DNA from: JBMOLL01 sp049325415 | Lineage (GTDB): Bacteria > Bacteroidota > Bacteroidia > Bacteroidales > GCA-2748055 | NCBI GenBank assembly: GCA_049325415.1 | Contig: JBMOLL010000064.1 | Coordinates: 1 to 64,000 of the forward strand | Length of the DNA stretch: 64,000 nucleotides | Reading direction: 5' to 3' | In this document: in pieces, positions 41,080-50,577 of the stretch | How the letters are laid out: every line of letters starts with the position of its first letter | Numbering within the stretch: the first letter of the stretch is position 1 | Translations under genes and position numbers: made by a program | Notes under the pieces: generated by a model | Database searches by the model: none | The model's input: the letters and a program-made list of their open reading frames with translations, nothing else | Told to the model about the DNA's origin: nothing

Positions 41080-44007
41080 TTAACTGAATAGTTCAATAAT
41101 CTCTTCTTTTGAAATATTTTTCAGCGGATTATGTGATGAGATAAAATTTTCTGCCAGGGCTGATTTCCTTTCCTGCAGAAGCTGTATTTTCTCCTCAATA
41201 GTATCGGAAGAGATAAACCGGTATACAAAGACGTTTTTATCCTGGCCGATGCGGTGAGCCCGGCTGAGCGCCTGGATTTCTGCTGCCGGATTCCACCAGG
41301 GGTCAAGGATGAACACATAATCGGCTGCGGTCAGGTTCAGGCCGACGCCCCCTGCTTTTAGAGAGATAAGGAAAACCCTGCATTTGTCATCCTGCTGGAA
41401 CTGGTTGACCACCTCTTCCCTGTTGGTCGTTGAACCGGTCAGCATGGCATAGGAGCTGTTCCTTTCCTCGAGAACTTCCCGGAACAGTTCAAGATGCATG
41501 ACAAAAGCCGAAAAAACAAGCACCTTGTGTCCTTCTGCCAGAACACTCTCTATATTCCGGAACACTTCGTTGAACTTTCCCGAATCCGCGGGATAGTCGT
41601 CATTAACCAGCCGGGGATGGTTGGAAAGCTGCCGGAGGCGGGTGAGGGCCTGAAGGACCATGAGGGCACCCTGATCGCCTTCCACCTGATCCAGGTTTTC
41701 AAGAATGGAATTCCGGATGCTCGAGCGCTCCTCTTCATAGAGCCTTTTCTGATCCTCCGTCATACTGCAATAAATAACCTGGTCGAGCACCGGCGGCAGT
41801 TCCGGTGCCACTTCCTCTTTGGTTCTCCGGAGGATAAAAGGACTGATCAGTTCCCGGAGTCTTTCTTCGCGGGCCTTATCGTTTTTGCGTTCTATAGGAA
41901 CCACAAACTGGCGTTTGAAATAGCTGAGGCTCCCCAGGAGGCCTTCATTGATAAAATTCATTTGCGACCAGAGATCAGTAAGAGAATTTTCTATCGGAGT
42001 ACCGGTGAGTACCAGCCGGTGTGACGCTACAAGCATATCCACGGCCCGGTAAAGTTTAGATGCCGGATTCTTGATCGTCTGGCTTTCATCCAGGATTATG
42101 TAATTAAAATAATACTCCGATAGAAACTCAATATCCTGTCTGACTGTATGATAAGTGGAAATAACCAGGTCGTAACCGGAAAAAATACCGGTGCTGCGCA
42201 TCCGGTTCATGCCGGCATGCAGATAGATCTTCAGGGAAGGCGCATATTTCAGGAGCTCATTTTTCCAGTTATGCATGAGGGAAGCCGGTACCACGACAAG
42301 GGAAGCCGGACCTGTACTTTCTTTCTCCCCGAAAAGGGAGAGTTGTGCGTTCCCGGGAGACGCGGAAGACGGATCCCGGACAAGATCCTCCCTGCTTTTT
42401 AATAATACGGCAATGGCCTGAAGGGTTTTTCCGAGGCCCATATCATCGGCCAGGCAGCCCCCGAATCCGTTTTTATGCAGATACCACAACCAGGAATAGC
42501 CTTCAAGCTGATATCTTCGAAGCTCTGCCCTTAGACCTGCGGGCTGATGAACCTCAGGCAAAGCGCTTTTCAGGTTAAGCTTTTCCAGCGATTCAGGTAT
42601 GACACCAGGAGCGGTATCCATCATTCGCTCAATAACCGTAAAGTGTTGCCGCTGGATATAAAAACGTTCCCCTTCTTTTCTGCCAAATTCAAAGACCTCC
42701 CTGTACCGGGCAAACCATTCGGCAGGTAATATGGCAATCGTGCCATCGGGAAGGGGGTATTCCCTTTCCCCGTTCAGAATATTTTTACGAAGCCGGATAA
42801 ACGGGAAACTGAAATCCCCAAAGACGACTTCCCCGAACAGATCAAACCAGTCATTCGTCTCCTCCACCGAAACTGAGATCTCTATCTTCCCTGTAAAATA
42901 GGACTTTCCGAGGCGCTGAACGACCGTTATGTCGTAATCCTGAAGCGTTTCGGAAATTTCATTAAGAAAATTAATGTTTTCATATACTGAATCTTCGATA
43001 GACTCATTTAAAGTTTTCTTTAAAATAAAATTGTTTTTATCCTTCTGCTTAAGTCCGACCTCGGTCAGGGTTTCCTCGAGGGCTTCCTCCCATGAAGCGT
43101 CGCGGGAAAAACACTGAAAGAGGTATTCGTCATTTTTATCGGAAAAGTCGACAAAACGTTGTTGCCTGGAGGAAGGAAAGAATTCGTATTTTCCGTATTT
43201 CAGCCGGATAACCCAGACCGGATAACCCTCCAGACCCTTCTCAAGGCTTAGCATGGCCCGTTTTTCCGGCATGATTTCCTGAACCCTGAAGCCCTCGGGT
43301 ACGACACTGAAATCGCGGAGAACATTTCTGACAAAGGTGGAAAAGTATTTCTTTTCGGATGATTTGGGGATTAGCACATGTTCCCGTGAGAAAAACGGGC
43401 GGATCTTGGTAGATTCGATCTCGTCCACAAAATAGAGATCATTACCGATCATAATGACTGCAGGAAAATTACAGATCACCTCGGCAGGCCTTTGATAGAT
43501 TTCCAGCGGAGAATCCTGATGGTGGAGGGTGAGCCGGTATCTTGACTCTGCTTCAGTCCGCGTAAAATGAAAAACCGGGGTGGCAGGTAGCCGGTGAATG
43601 GTCAGAAAATCATCGCTGAATATATTCCGGTTTCCCTTTTCTTTCTGGAAGAGTAGTATCCGGTTTTCTGCTGCGATCTGCAGAACTTTATAAATGATTT
43701 TTTCGATATAAGGCCGGATATTTTCCGCAATAAATTCCCGGGTTACCGTATCCTGGAATTCCTTGACACTTTTCTTTTTGGAAAACATCCGGTGCAGCTT
43801 CTGATCGCTGAACTCGTCCAACAGTCGGACAATCTCTGTCTGCATAGGAGAAAGGCGTCTGTAGCTTTCGGAAATTTCGCTTTTAACAACCGTCTCCCTG
43901 GGTTGGTAGAACTCCTGGTCGGGATGTTTAACCAGCAGGTGGGCATAGGGGATGTTACCCCAGAGCCTGTGCGGCAGGAAGCCAAGCGCAAAAAGGGTTT
44001 CTCTCAT
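41080..44007 (-). CDS. SNF2-family helicase-like ATPase
   Basis: 975 residues. The first ~480 have no family I can name, though short beta-rich motifs (EYPLPDGTIAILPAEWF) are visible. The SNF2 ATPase begins at about 490: LRRYQLEGYSWLWYLHKN, Walker A DDMGLGKTLQAI (about 522-533), DESQTIKNPASK (a DEAH variant with Ser-Gln, about 641), and TGTPIENSLTDLWSQMNFI. The C-terminal helicase half has VFSAFVMHLELF, FLISLKAGGVGLNL and QALSRAHRIGQDKNV. No nuclease or SWIM finger is seen. It lies directly behind the TerB-like gene with no bases between stop and start. Confidence 0.9.
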   Translation of the reverse strand: MRETLFALGFLPHRLWGNIPYAHLLVKHPDQEFYQPRETVVKSEISESYRRLSPMQTEIVRLLDEFSDQKLHRMFSKKKSVKEFQDTVTREFIAENIRPYIEKIIYKVLQIAAENRILLFQKEKGNRNIFSDDFLTIHRLPATPVFHFTRTEAESRYRLTLHHQDSPLEIYQRPAEVICNFPAVIMIGNDLYFVDEIESTKIRPFFSREHVLIPKSSEKKYFSTFVRNVLRDFSVVPEGFRVQEIMPEKRAMLSLEKGLEGYPVWVIRLKYGKYEFFPSSRQQRFVDFSDKNDEYLFQCFSRDASWEEALEETLTEVGLKQKDKNNFILKKTLNESIEDSVYENINFLNEISETLQDYDITVVQRLGKSYFTGKIEISVSVEETNDWFDLFGEVVFGDFSFPFIRLRKNILNGEREYPLPDGTIAILPAEWFARYREVFEFGRKEGERFYIQRQHFTVIERMMDTAPGVIPESLEKLNLKSALPEVHQPAGLRAELRRYQLEGYSWLWYLHKNGFGGCLADDMGLGKTLQAIAVLLKSREDLVRDPSSASPGNAQLSLFGEKESTGPASLVVVPASLMHNWKNELLKYAPSLKIYLHAGMNRMRSTGIFSGYDLVISTYHTVRQDIEFLSEYYFNYIILDESQTIKNPASKLYRAVDMLVASHRLVLTGTPIENSLTDLWSQMNFINEGLLGSLSYFKRQFVVPIERKNDKAREERLRELISPFILRRTKEEVAPELPPVLDQVIYCSMTEDQKRLYEEERSSIRNSILENLDQVEGDQGALMVLQALTRLRQLSNHPRLVNDDYPADSGKFNEVFRNIESVLAEGHKVLVFSAFVMHLELFREVLEERNSSYAMLTGSTTNREEVVNQFQQDDKCRVFLISLKAGGVGLNLTAADYVFILDPWWNPAAEIQALSRAHRIGQDKNVFVYRFISSDTIEEKIQLLQERKSALAENFISSHNPLKNISKEEIIELFS

Positions 44008-44412
44008 TTAATTATACCCTGCCTTAAATATTTTAATCACTTCCCCGGGCGGCAAGGGCTTCCCCTCATTTTCCACCATATTTTCGATCAGCTGTTCCAC
44101 CGACCAGTTATTCAGACCCATCCGCAGGCCCACATCCCGGCAAAAGTCTCTTTCTGCCTGCGTAAAACGCTGATCGATTCCCATCATTAGCAAGAGGCTC
44201 TGAAAATGGAAAATCCTGCGGAATTCATCCTGTGGCGGCGTAAAAGGGACATCCTCAAAGTAGAGCTTTTCCACCTCGCCGGCGAAAATTCCCATTTTTT
44301 CCGCGATGACGATAATAAAATTCTTCTCTAATGGAGTAGCTCCATGATCCACCCTGGACAGAAGAATTAGTTCCTTTATCAGACTTAGTTTTTCCTGGTG
44401 TTCCCGGTCCAT
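44008..44412 (-). CDS. TerB-like helical protein
   Basis: 134 residues, all helical, with the TerB-type repeat pattern (LIKELILLSRVDHGATPLEK, then ERDFCRDVGLRMGLN, an acidic helix pair that could bind metal). TerB-like proteins occur beside helicases, nucleases and stress systems, but the role is unknown. The stop codon TAA and the ATG of the SNF2 gene abut, so the two products are probably made at a fixed ratio. It follows the AsmA gene by 61 nt on the same strand. Confidence 0.7.
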   Translation of the reverse strand: MDREHQEKLSLIKELILLSRVDHGATPLEKNFIIVIAEKMGIFAGEVEKLYFEDVPFTPPQDEFRRIFHFQSLLLMMGIDQRFTQAERDFCRDVGLRMGLNNWSVEQLIENMVENEGKPLPPGEVIKIFKAGYN

Positions 44413-44473
44413 TGACTATACTGGTGAAAGAATTCAAAGATAACAATCTGCGTCAGATTATCTGTCCTGCCGC

Positions 44474-47400
44474 TCATTTATCCTCCCTTTTATCCCCCAT
44501 CCGGATATCCGTTTCCTCCCCGTTTCCTTTAATGGTAACGACAACAAATTTCCCGGATGTGGCATTCTGCATCTCATCTGTTCCTTCTTTCTGTTTTCCT
44601 TCACGGTAGGTCATGGCGCTCCATGCGGCCCCTTTTACCAGGTTAGACGGAAGTCGAAGTAAATAATCATAGGTATTGTCAAAGCCATGTTCACCTTCAA
44701 TTACAATCTGTCCGATCGTGGACCCAATGCTGGTCTTCGGAATATACACCCGTCCGTCCACCAGGGTGAAATTATTCCTCAACTCTGCAAAACGAACATC
44801 ATCCAGATCCTTGTTTCCGAAATATTTGGCCAGTTCATGCAAGGGCGCAAAATTCTTTACCTCACCGTCCCTGATGATCACATTCAGAAAAGCCGTACTT
44901 CCAGCAAGGTCCAGGCTCATTTCCGGTGTAATGAAAAACTCGGCAAGCCCCTTGACTGTCAGTACTCCGGCAAAGTTATCCTGAAGTGAATAGTGCCTTT
45001 CATCATATTCCATGTCAAGCTTCAGGTCCTTAATGTTAAAGTTATTGACCTCCATGCTTGCTCCCAGCACATAGCGTTCCGGATCAATTACACTGAACTG
45101 TCCGTTGAAAAACAGGGTGCCGCCACTTATTGAAACAAGAGATAAACTATCCATAGTGAATACCCTGGATGGAGACACTTTAAGTCTTCCTTTAAGATCC
45201 TTCAGGCTGGCCATTTCATAAACGATCGTTCCCACATTCAGATCCAGACTGATCTGTGGGTAGTTATACCGGCTCAGGCGGCTGAAAAAAGAACCGTTAT
45301 CTTCTTCTGCAATTGCCGGAGCATCAGCTTCCGGCTCCTCCTCTCCAGAATAGTACACTTCCAGGATCTCATCAAGGCTGATCATATCGGACCGGAGCCG
45401 GAGCTGTCCTTTCATGGCCGTTGTGAGCGAATCGAGGAAATTATCAACATAGCCGGAAATGTTAATGTCACTTTGCCCGACCTTCCCTTTCATCTGGTCA
45501 ATTATCAGGCGGTCGCCCTTCCTTTCTGCCCGGAGATCCATGCCTGCCACTTCAAAGGGATAGGCGCTCCAGCAAAAATGAAGATTTTTAATACTCAGGT
45601 CAAGATCCGGATCAAAGGTCTCTTTCTGAAAGGTCCCCGGGGGCAGCACTACCTGGAAGTTGGCATTAAAACGGTCCATGCGATCAGCCGCATAACTATC
45701 CGACAGCATAAATTCCCCGTCATAGGTAAGCAGATCGCTCAGGAGCAGGCTCTCTGATTTTAGGCTCAGACTGAAATCAACGGGGCTCAATGTGTCGTCG
45801 TTATAGAGTGCCTGAAAATTCCGCACTGCTGCCGATATCTGGATGTTTGTATTCCCCAGCCTACCCTTGAGCTTCTCTATACTGACATCCTGCCCTCCCA
45901 TCCGAAGTTCGCCCGAAAAATCTTTCAACGGTGCCATTCCTTTCATTTCTCCGGAGAATTCACTAATGAGAAGTTGCAGGTAATCCGGCAGACCGGTCTC
46001 CAGGATTTTTTCCCTTGCATTAAGGCCTGTGATCAGATTGCAATTCAAACTGAGCCCGGTCAGTTCTCCATATGGTTCACTGTTCCAGGTGCTGTCTCCT
46101 GTCAGGTCGGCAAGTTTCAGTTTACCGGCATGAATCCGGAGAGAACCTTTAACCTGGTCCCGGTATCCAAGAGCTGCTGTCACCAACCCTGAAAAGTCAG
46201 CATCCAGGAAAAGATCTGTATTGCCCGTTTTAAGGATAAGGGAATCCAGGAACAGATCCTTTCCCTTCAACAACAGGGCGCCATCCATATAGACCGGTTC
46301 CCTGTCGGGTAAACGAAAATTTAGATCAGCAAGCCTGAGGTCCAGATGGCTTTCAGGACTGAGAAACTCGCCGGATTCCGGAAGTATCTTTCCAAACAAT
46401 CTGGCCTTAATGTCAGCCCGTCCTCCAAGTTCACTTAAAATGCTGTCGCTCAGCATTTTTTCCATTCCAGCAAGTTCGGCAGAGGCATTTAGCTGAATGT
46501 CTACTTCCGGGTTAAGCAGGTTTTGGACCATCATTTTGCCGCTCAGTTCTCCCCCGGGAAGTCGGGCTTTCAGGCGGTCGATCACCACCACAGCCTCCGA
46601 AAGATCAGGTTTCCGGCCGTTATTAATATAGCCCATGAAAGAAATGTCTTCTACTTTTTTATCAATGGCTTTTATCCTGAAGCCAAGGCCATCGGCACCA
46701 AAATTCACTTTGATATCAGGCAGTTCCCTTCCAATGGAGCCCCTTACGGTTCCGCTGAGGTAGATCGACCCGGAACCTGTTTGTTCAATTTCATCAAGAT
46801 CAAGTACTCCGTTCAGAAGAAAGTTCAGCAGATCGAGGCCCGAATTTTTTGCCCGAAAAGTGATATCGGCCATGGCAGAAGTACCGGTTTCATATGTTCC
46901 CCAGACCTCCAGCTCGGTTTGTTTCAGCCGCAGGGAACTGGGTTCCACTTCAATTTTCTTCAGTACCGGGTTATAGCTGACCCCACCGTGGAAAAGCAGG
47001 TTTCTCGGGTTGTCAAAGGAATAATAATCCGAGCTCAGCTCATTAAGATTCAGATCAAGATCAAGACTGGCCCGGATCATTTCGGGGTAGTAGGACAGAT
47101 TTGCACGCAACTGGTTAATACGGAAGCCGGCTGTACTCTGAAGCAGGTCGTTGTCGACCGAAATCAGCAAATTTCGGAAACTGACCCTCTCAAGATCAAG
47201 TTTCATGGTTCCGGTTCCGGTAGCGCTGCTGTCTGCTTCCGAACTTAACAGGTCCCCGAGAGCCCGTTCCAGATTGGTAGACCCGTCCTCATAAATTTTC
47301 AGACGAATCACCCCCGATTCCACATCAATCGCAGCAAACCGGTATTCTCCTTTAAGAAGTGCCTTCAGATCGAGCGAAAGGCCAAAACCTTCGATCATCA

Positions 47401-47680
47401 TGATGGTGCTTCCCGAAACCGGGGAGAGGGAATCCGGCACGCCGATGTACTGTACTTCCTTTACCTTTAACATGATATCAGGAAAATGCAGGAAGGGAAC
47501 AAAACTGATCTGTCCGACCTGAAGTTCTCCCTGTTGCATGGAATTGAAATAGTCAACCGCTTCATTCTTGATCCTGCCCCGAAAGAGGTAAAAAAGCAGG
47601 GTGACTAGCAGCATGAGGGCCAGGAAACCGGCAATGATCCAGCCAGCTATCCTGAATATTTTTTTTACTATTTGGGCCAT
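44474..47680 (-). CDS. AsmA-family envelope protein
   Basis: 1068 residues with an N-terminal membrane helix (about 13-33) and the AsmA start pattern (DYFNSMQQGELQVGQISF, then DLKALLKGEYRFAAIDVESG). A long beta-rich periplasmic part follows, with repeating strands, and the C-terminal block LRNNFTLVDGRVYIPKTSIG with GEHGFDNTYDYLLRLP is typical of AsmA family proteins. AsmA-like proteins act in lipid transport between inner and outer membrane. Charged insertions lie at about 785-795. It is the first gene of a possible AsmA-TerB-SNF2 transcript. Confidence 0.88.
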   Translation of the reverse strand: MAQIVKKIFRIAGWIIAGFLALMLLVTLLFYLFRGRIKNEAVDYFNSMQQGELQVGQISFVPFLHFPDIMLKVKEVQYIGVPDSLSPVSGSTIMMIEGFGLSLDLKALLKGEYRFAAIDVESGVIRLKIYEDGSTNLERALGDLLSSEADSSATGTGTMKLDLERVSFRNLLISVDNDLLQSTAGFRINQLRANLSYYPEMIRASLDLDLNLNELSSDYYSFDNPRNLLFHGGVSYNPVLKKIEVEPSSLRLKQTELEVWGTYETGTSAMADITFRAKNSGLDLLNFLLNGVLDLDEIEQTGSGSIYLSGTVRGSIGRELPDIKVNFGADGLGFRIKAIDKKVEDISFMGYINNGRKPDLSEAVVVIDRLKARLPGGELSGKMMVQNLLNPEVDIQLNASAELAGMEKMLSDSILSELGGRADIKARLFGKILPESGEFLSPESHLDLRLADLNFRLPDREPVYMDGALLLKGKDLFLDSLILKTGNTDLFLDADFSGLVTAALGYRDQVKGSLRIHAGKLKLADLTGDSTWNSEPYGELTGLSLNCNLITGLNAREKILETGLPDYLQLLISEFSGEMKGMAPLKDFSGELRMGGQDVSIEKLKGRLGNTNIQISAAVRNFQALYNDDTLSPVDFSLSLKSESLLLSDLLTYDGEFMLSDSYAADRMDRFNANFQVVLPPGTFQKETFDPDLDLSIKNLHFCWSAYPFEVAGMDLRAERKGDRLIIDQMKGKVGQSDINISGYVDNFLDSLTTAMKGQLRLRSDMISLDEILEVYYSGEEEPEADAPAIAEEDNGSFFSRLSRYNYPQISLDLNVGTIVYEMASLKDLKGRLKVSPSRVFTMDSLSLVSISGGTLFFNGQFSVIDPERYVLGASMEVNNFNIKDLKLDMEYDERHYSLQDNFAGVLTVKGLAEFFITPEMSLDLAGSTAFLNVIIRDGEVKNFAPLHELAKYFGNKDLDDVRFAELRNNFTLVDGRVYIPKTSIGSTIGQIVIEGEHGFDNTYDYLLRLPSNLVKGAAWSAMTYREGKQKEGTDEMQNATSGKFVVVTIKGNGEETDIRMGDKREDK

Positions 47681-47745
47681 ACGAAGGTGGATTTGAACGG
47701 ATAGAACTACCTCACCGGATAACCGGATGAAGATTCATCACTATT

Positions 47746-47753
47746 CAAATTTA
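47746..47753 (-). promoter_or_regulatory. -7 element upstream of the AsmA gene
   Basis: Minus strand reads TAAATTTG, an exact TAnnTTTG match 66 nt before the ATG. No good -33 TTG/TTTG at standard distance. Confidence 0.4.
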
Positions 47754-47882
47754 AGGTATTGGTATCAATGCACCACATAAAATAAAAAAAATCAGGAGGG
47801 AAGTCTGTTTGCCTGACGGAACCAGGCCTTAACAGGCTGTTTTTGTGGGCCAGGTTAAAAAAAAGATGGCGTGTTGAAATTC

Positions 47883-47913
47883 TTGCATAGCCTGAAAATT
47901 CTTAATACCTTTA
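47883..47913 (+). promoter_or_regulatory. Promoter of the small lipoprotein gene
   Basis: TTG (47883-47885), 20-nt spacer, TACCTTTA (47906-47913, one mismatch to TAnnTTTG), 22 nt before the ATG. Confidence 0.5.
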
Positions 47914-47935
47914 TTCGATCCAAAATGACGGAAAT

Positions 47936-48166
47936 ATGAAGAAGAAGTTTTTACGCCTTACAGCAGCATTTGTAATTATGGCGGCCGTTGTGCCGGCGTG
48001 CAATCTTCTGGAAGATTGCGGAACCTGTGAACTGGACTATCAGTACAGTGACGGGACCATTGAGTATGGTACACCCCTGATTTATTGCGGTGAGGATTAC
48101 CAGAACAAACTTAATTCCACCCCGACGACCATCCTTGGTGTCACGACCTACTGGAGTTGCGAGTGA
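47936..48166 (+). CDS. Small putative lipoprotein, unknown function
   Basis: 76 residues: a lysine-rich start, a hydrophobic helix (TAAFVIMAAVVPAC) ending in a cysteine, which could be the lipidation site, then a short mature part with three further cysteines (CGTCELDYQYSDG, IYCGEDYQN) and a C-terminal TTYWSCE. The even number of cysteines after the lipobox suggests disulfides. The lipobox VPAC is not perfect. Family not recognised. A promoter and a strong terminator frame the gene, so it is monocistronic. Confidence 0.65.
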   Translation: MKKKFLRLTAAFVIMAAVVPACNLLEDCGTCELDYQYSDGTIEYGTPLIYCGEDYQNKLNSTPTTILGVTTYWSCE

Positions 48167-48228
48167 TATTTTCCTGAATCCGGTTATACAGGGATAGGAA
48201 TGTTCTTCCTCTGTAAAATTCGTATGAA

Positions 48229-48265
48229 ATAATAAAGGCCGCTGAAATCGCGGCCTTTATTATTA
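48229..48265. terminator. Strong bidirectional terminator
   Basis: Perfect 12-bp stem AATAAAGGCCGC / GCGGCCTTTATT (48231-48242 and 48250-48261) with a 7-nt loop and A/T-rich flanks on both sides. It serves the lipoprotein gene and the convergent YfiR-PP2C gene. Confidence 0.85.
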
Positions 48266-48277
48266 TTTACTTGTTTG

Positions 48278-50143
48278 TCAGTATTTTACCCCGATCACCA
48301 GGACGTCATCCACCTGTTCGACATCTTTTTTGTAGTCTTCAAAGATTTCGTTCAGTTTCACTCCCTGCTCATACATAGTGAGATCCTGGATTTCCAGTAG
48401 AACCTTTCTGAAATTTTTTGAAAGGAACTTTTTCTGCTGCGGCCCGCCGAACTGATCACAATATCCGTCGGAGAAGGTATAAAAGGTATCACCCTTCTGC
48501 AGATCGATTTCATTCAGCGAAAAATCATTCATGATCTCATGAACCGCAACGGGCATTTTATCTGCCTTGTATTCGGTAAGCTCCCCGTTCCGGATCAGGT
48601 AAAGGGGATTATTGGCACCGGCATAGGTCAGCTTATTCCGTTTATAGTCAATAATGCAGACGGTCATATCCATCCCGTCCTTCACCCCGCTGCTGTTTTC
48701 GGCCTGTTGCTGTTTGAGGGCTTCCACGATCAGGTCGCGCAGGGAATTGAGAACTTTCTCCGGACTAAGGACTTTCCTGTTATTGATGATTTCATTCAGC
48801 ATACTTACCCCGAGCATGCTCATAAATGCTCCGGGTACACCATGGCCGGTGCAGTCGGCAGTAATTATCACCTGTTTATCTTCCAGACGGTTTACCCAGT
48901 AAAAGTCACCGCTTACGATGTCCCGTGGCTTATACAGCACAAAATGCTCAAATTTGTCGCTGAACAATTCCAGGGAGGGCAGCAGGGCCCGCTGGATCCT
49001 TTTGGCGTATTCAATACTGTCGGTGATATGCTTTTTCTGGTAGGCGATCTGGTCGCGCTGTTGTTCGGCTTCTTCTTTTTGCAGGGCGATCACCCTGTTT
49101 TTCTCCTCGAGTAGCAGGTTTGCTTTTTTCTTATCCCTGTAGTTCTTATAAATGAAATAGACCAAGCCCGACACCAGGATCAGCGCCAGGATTGCAGCGT
49201 AGATGATCAACCGCTGTTTCTGGATGGCCTCAACCTGTATAGCAATGGTCTCATCGTTCTTTTTGATCACTTCTTCATTCAACCTGATGGTTTCCTGTTT
49301 GGCGTCGATGTCAGCCTGCTGTCCGGCCAGAACCTCCTTCTGCCTGTTCACTTCTGCCACCTGTTCACCGATCACCTTCTTCTGTGCTGCAATTTCAGAC
49401 AGCATACGGCTCAGTTCCAGAGCCTTCTGTTCCAGAGCCGCCTGTTTCTTCTTGATCTCGGCGAACAGCTGGTCGAGGACTCCTTTCTGGGCAATGATCA
49501 TGGAATCCTGTTCCCGGATCTGCTTCAGCTGATCATCTATCAGGATTTTCTGCTGCCGGGTCACTTCTTTCTCCTCGCTTAACTTAACATCCGTTTCCTG
49601 AAAGAGGACCTCCCAGTCTTCCCTGGTTTTGACCGCCTGGGCAAGGAACAGTTCATCAACAATAAGACCTTCGGCCCGCATCAGTTCCTCATTGGCTTCG
49701 AAGCGGGGTTTACCGTCGACCACGATGAAATTGATCATGGACTGCCGGAAAGGATAGCCTTCAGAAATCAGGAGTGTATTCCATCCATGAACCTTTGTAA
49801 GGAGTTCATCAATCTTAATTCCTTCGGCACTGTTGGCAAAGACCACATTGGTTCTTTCCAGCCGGGACACTGTCGGATATAGATACACCCTGATCGGTTT
49901 TCCCTGGATAAATTTTCTGGTTTTGGCCAGATTCGCCACCTCCCAGTAAAACTTATCATCGTTATCCAGGATGGCGATCGAAAATTCTTCCTGCTGATTA
50001 AAGGAGGAATCAAACTTTACATACTTTGAAATATCCAGAATGTAAAGAGCCCTGGTCTGATCTGTCAGCCCGTTCTGCGCCTTGAGCAAGGCAAAGGGGG
50101 CAAGTATCAGCACCAGAAAGATAAATAACTTCTTTCCTGACAT
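48278..50143 (-). CDS. YfiR-domain sensor PP2C phosphatase
   Basis: 621 residues; start ATG 50143 (MSGKKLFIFLVLILAPFALL, signal peptide), with another ATG four codons upstream. Periplasmic YfiR/DUF4154-like domain (about 27-165): ALYILDISKYVKFDSS, FSIAILDNDDKFYWEVANLA and VFANSAEGIKIDELL. Then a long coiled coil (about 185-320), a membrane helix (about 333-352, IIYAAILALILVSGLVYFIY), a second coiled coil and the PP2C domain with RDIVSGDFYWVNRLE, ADCTGHGVPGAFMSMLG, GANNPLYLIRNG, FSDGYCDQFGG and VDDVLVIGVKY. The C-terminal domain is very close to that of the propeller phosphatase at 34118. Confidence 0.87.
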   Translation of the reverse strand: MSGKKLFIFLVLILAPFALLKAQNGLTDQTRALYILDISKYVKFDSSFNQQEEFSIAILDNDDKFYWEVANLAKTRKFIQGKPIRVYLYPTVSRLERTNVVFANSAEGIKIDELLTKVHGWNTLLISEGYPFRQSMINFIVVDGKPRFEANEELMRAEGLIVDELFLAQAVKTREDWEVLFQETDVKLSEEKEVTRQQKILIDDQLKQIREQDSMIIAQKGVLDQLFAEIKKKQAALEQKALELSRMLSEIAAQKKVIGEQVAEVNRQKEVLAGQQADIDAKQETIRLNEEVIKKNDETIAIQVEAIQKQRLIIYAAILALILVSGLVYFIYKNYRDKKKANLLLEEKNRVIALQKEEAEQQRDQIAYQKKHITDSIEYAKRIQRALLPSLELFSDKFEHFVLYKPRDIVSGDFYWVNRLEDKQVIITADCTGHGVPGAFMSMLGVSMLNEIINNRKVLSPEKVLNSLRDLIVEALKQQQAENSSGVKDGMDMTVCIIDYKRNKLTYAGANNPLYLIRNGELTEYKADKMPVAVHEIMNDFSLNEIDLQKGDTFYTFSDGYCDQFGGPQQKKFLSKNFRKVLLEIQDLTMYEQGVKLNEIFEDYKKDVEQVDDVLVIGVKY

Positions 50144-50577
50144 AGTAAGTAGCATTAGGGTATGAAGGGAACCGGTAAACAGCAGGTGTGCATCAATACG
50201 TAAAAAAGTGCAGGATACCGGACCTCTCCGAATTTTAGTGAAAATTACATATGAAGCCAGATATTTCCAAACCTTTAGTGCGAATATTCCCTGTTTTATA
50301 AAAGAACTGTTAATTTTCAGAAGCAAACACCCGGGCATTAGCCTGAAACGGCCGGGAAGTCCCTCCATACGAAACTAACATTCAAAAGAGACTTCCCGAA
50401 CATGTTACCATCCTGCACAAGGAAACGACTTTGTATGAAGCGGTTTCTTACCGACTGTAAAAAAGCGGGTTAAATATATTTGCATTTCCGGTTTTTGCCC
50501 ATTATATTGGCCCTTTGATTAAGCGCTACCTAATTATGTCTGCAAACAAAAGGCAGAGCATAATATCCTGAGAACCT
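50144..50577. other. Intergenic, no gene seen
   Basis: 434 bases between the divergent YfiR-PP2C and SLC13 genes. It holds the SLC13 -7 element (50475-50482) and the leader of the phosphatase gene. The upstream in-frame extension of the phosphatase ORF to 50368 has no coding features. Confidence 0.5.
50475..50482 (+). promoter_or_regulatory. -7 element upstream of the SLC13 gene
   Basis: TATATTTG, an exact TAnnTTTG match, 95 nt before the ATG; no clear -33 partner. Confidence 0.4.

Noticed and set aside
46523..47248. Rightward 241-codon open frame
   Set aside because: Antisense shadow of the AsmA gene with no signal or motif.
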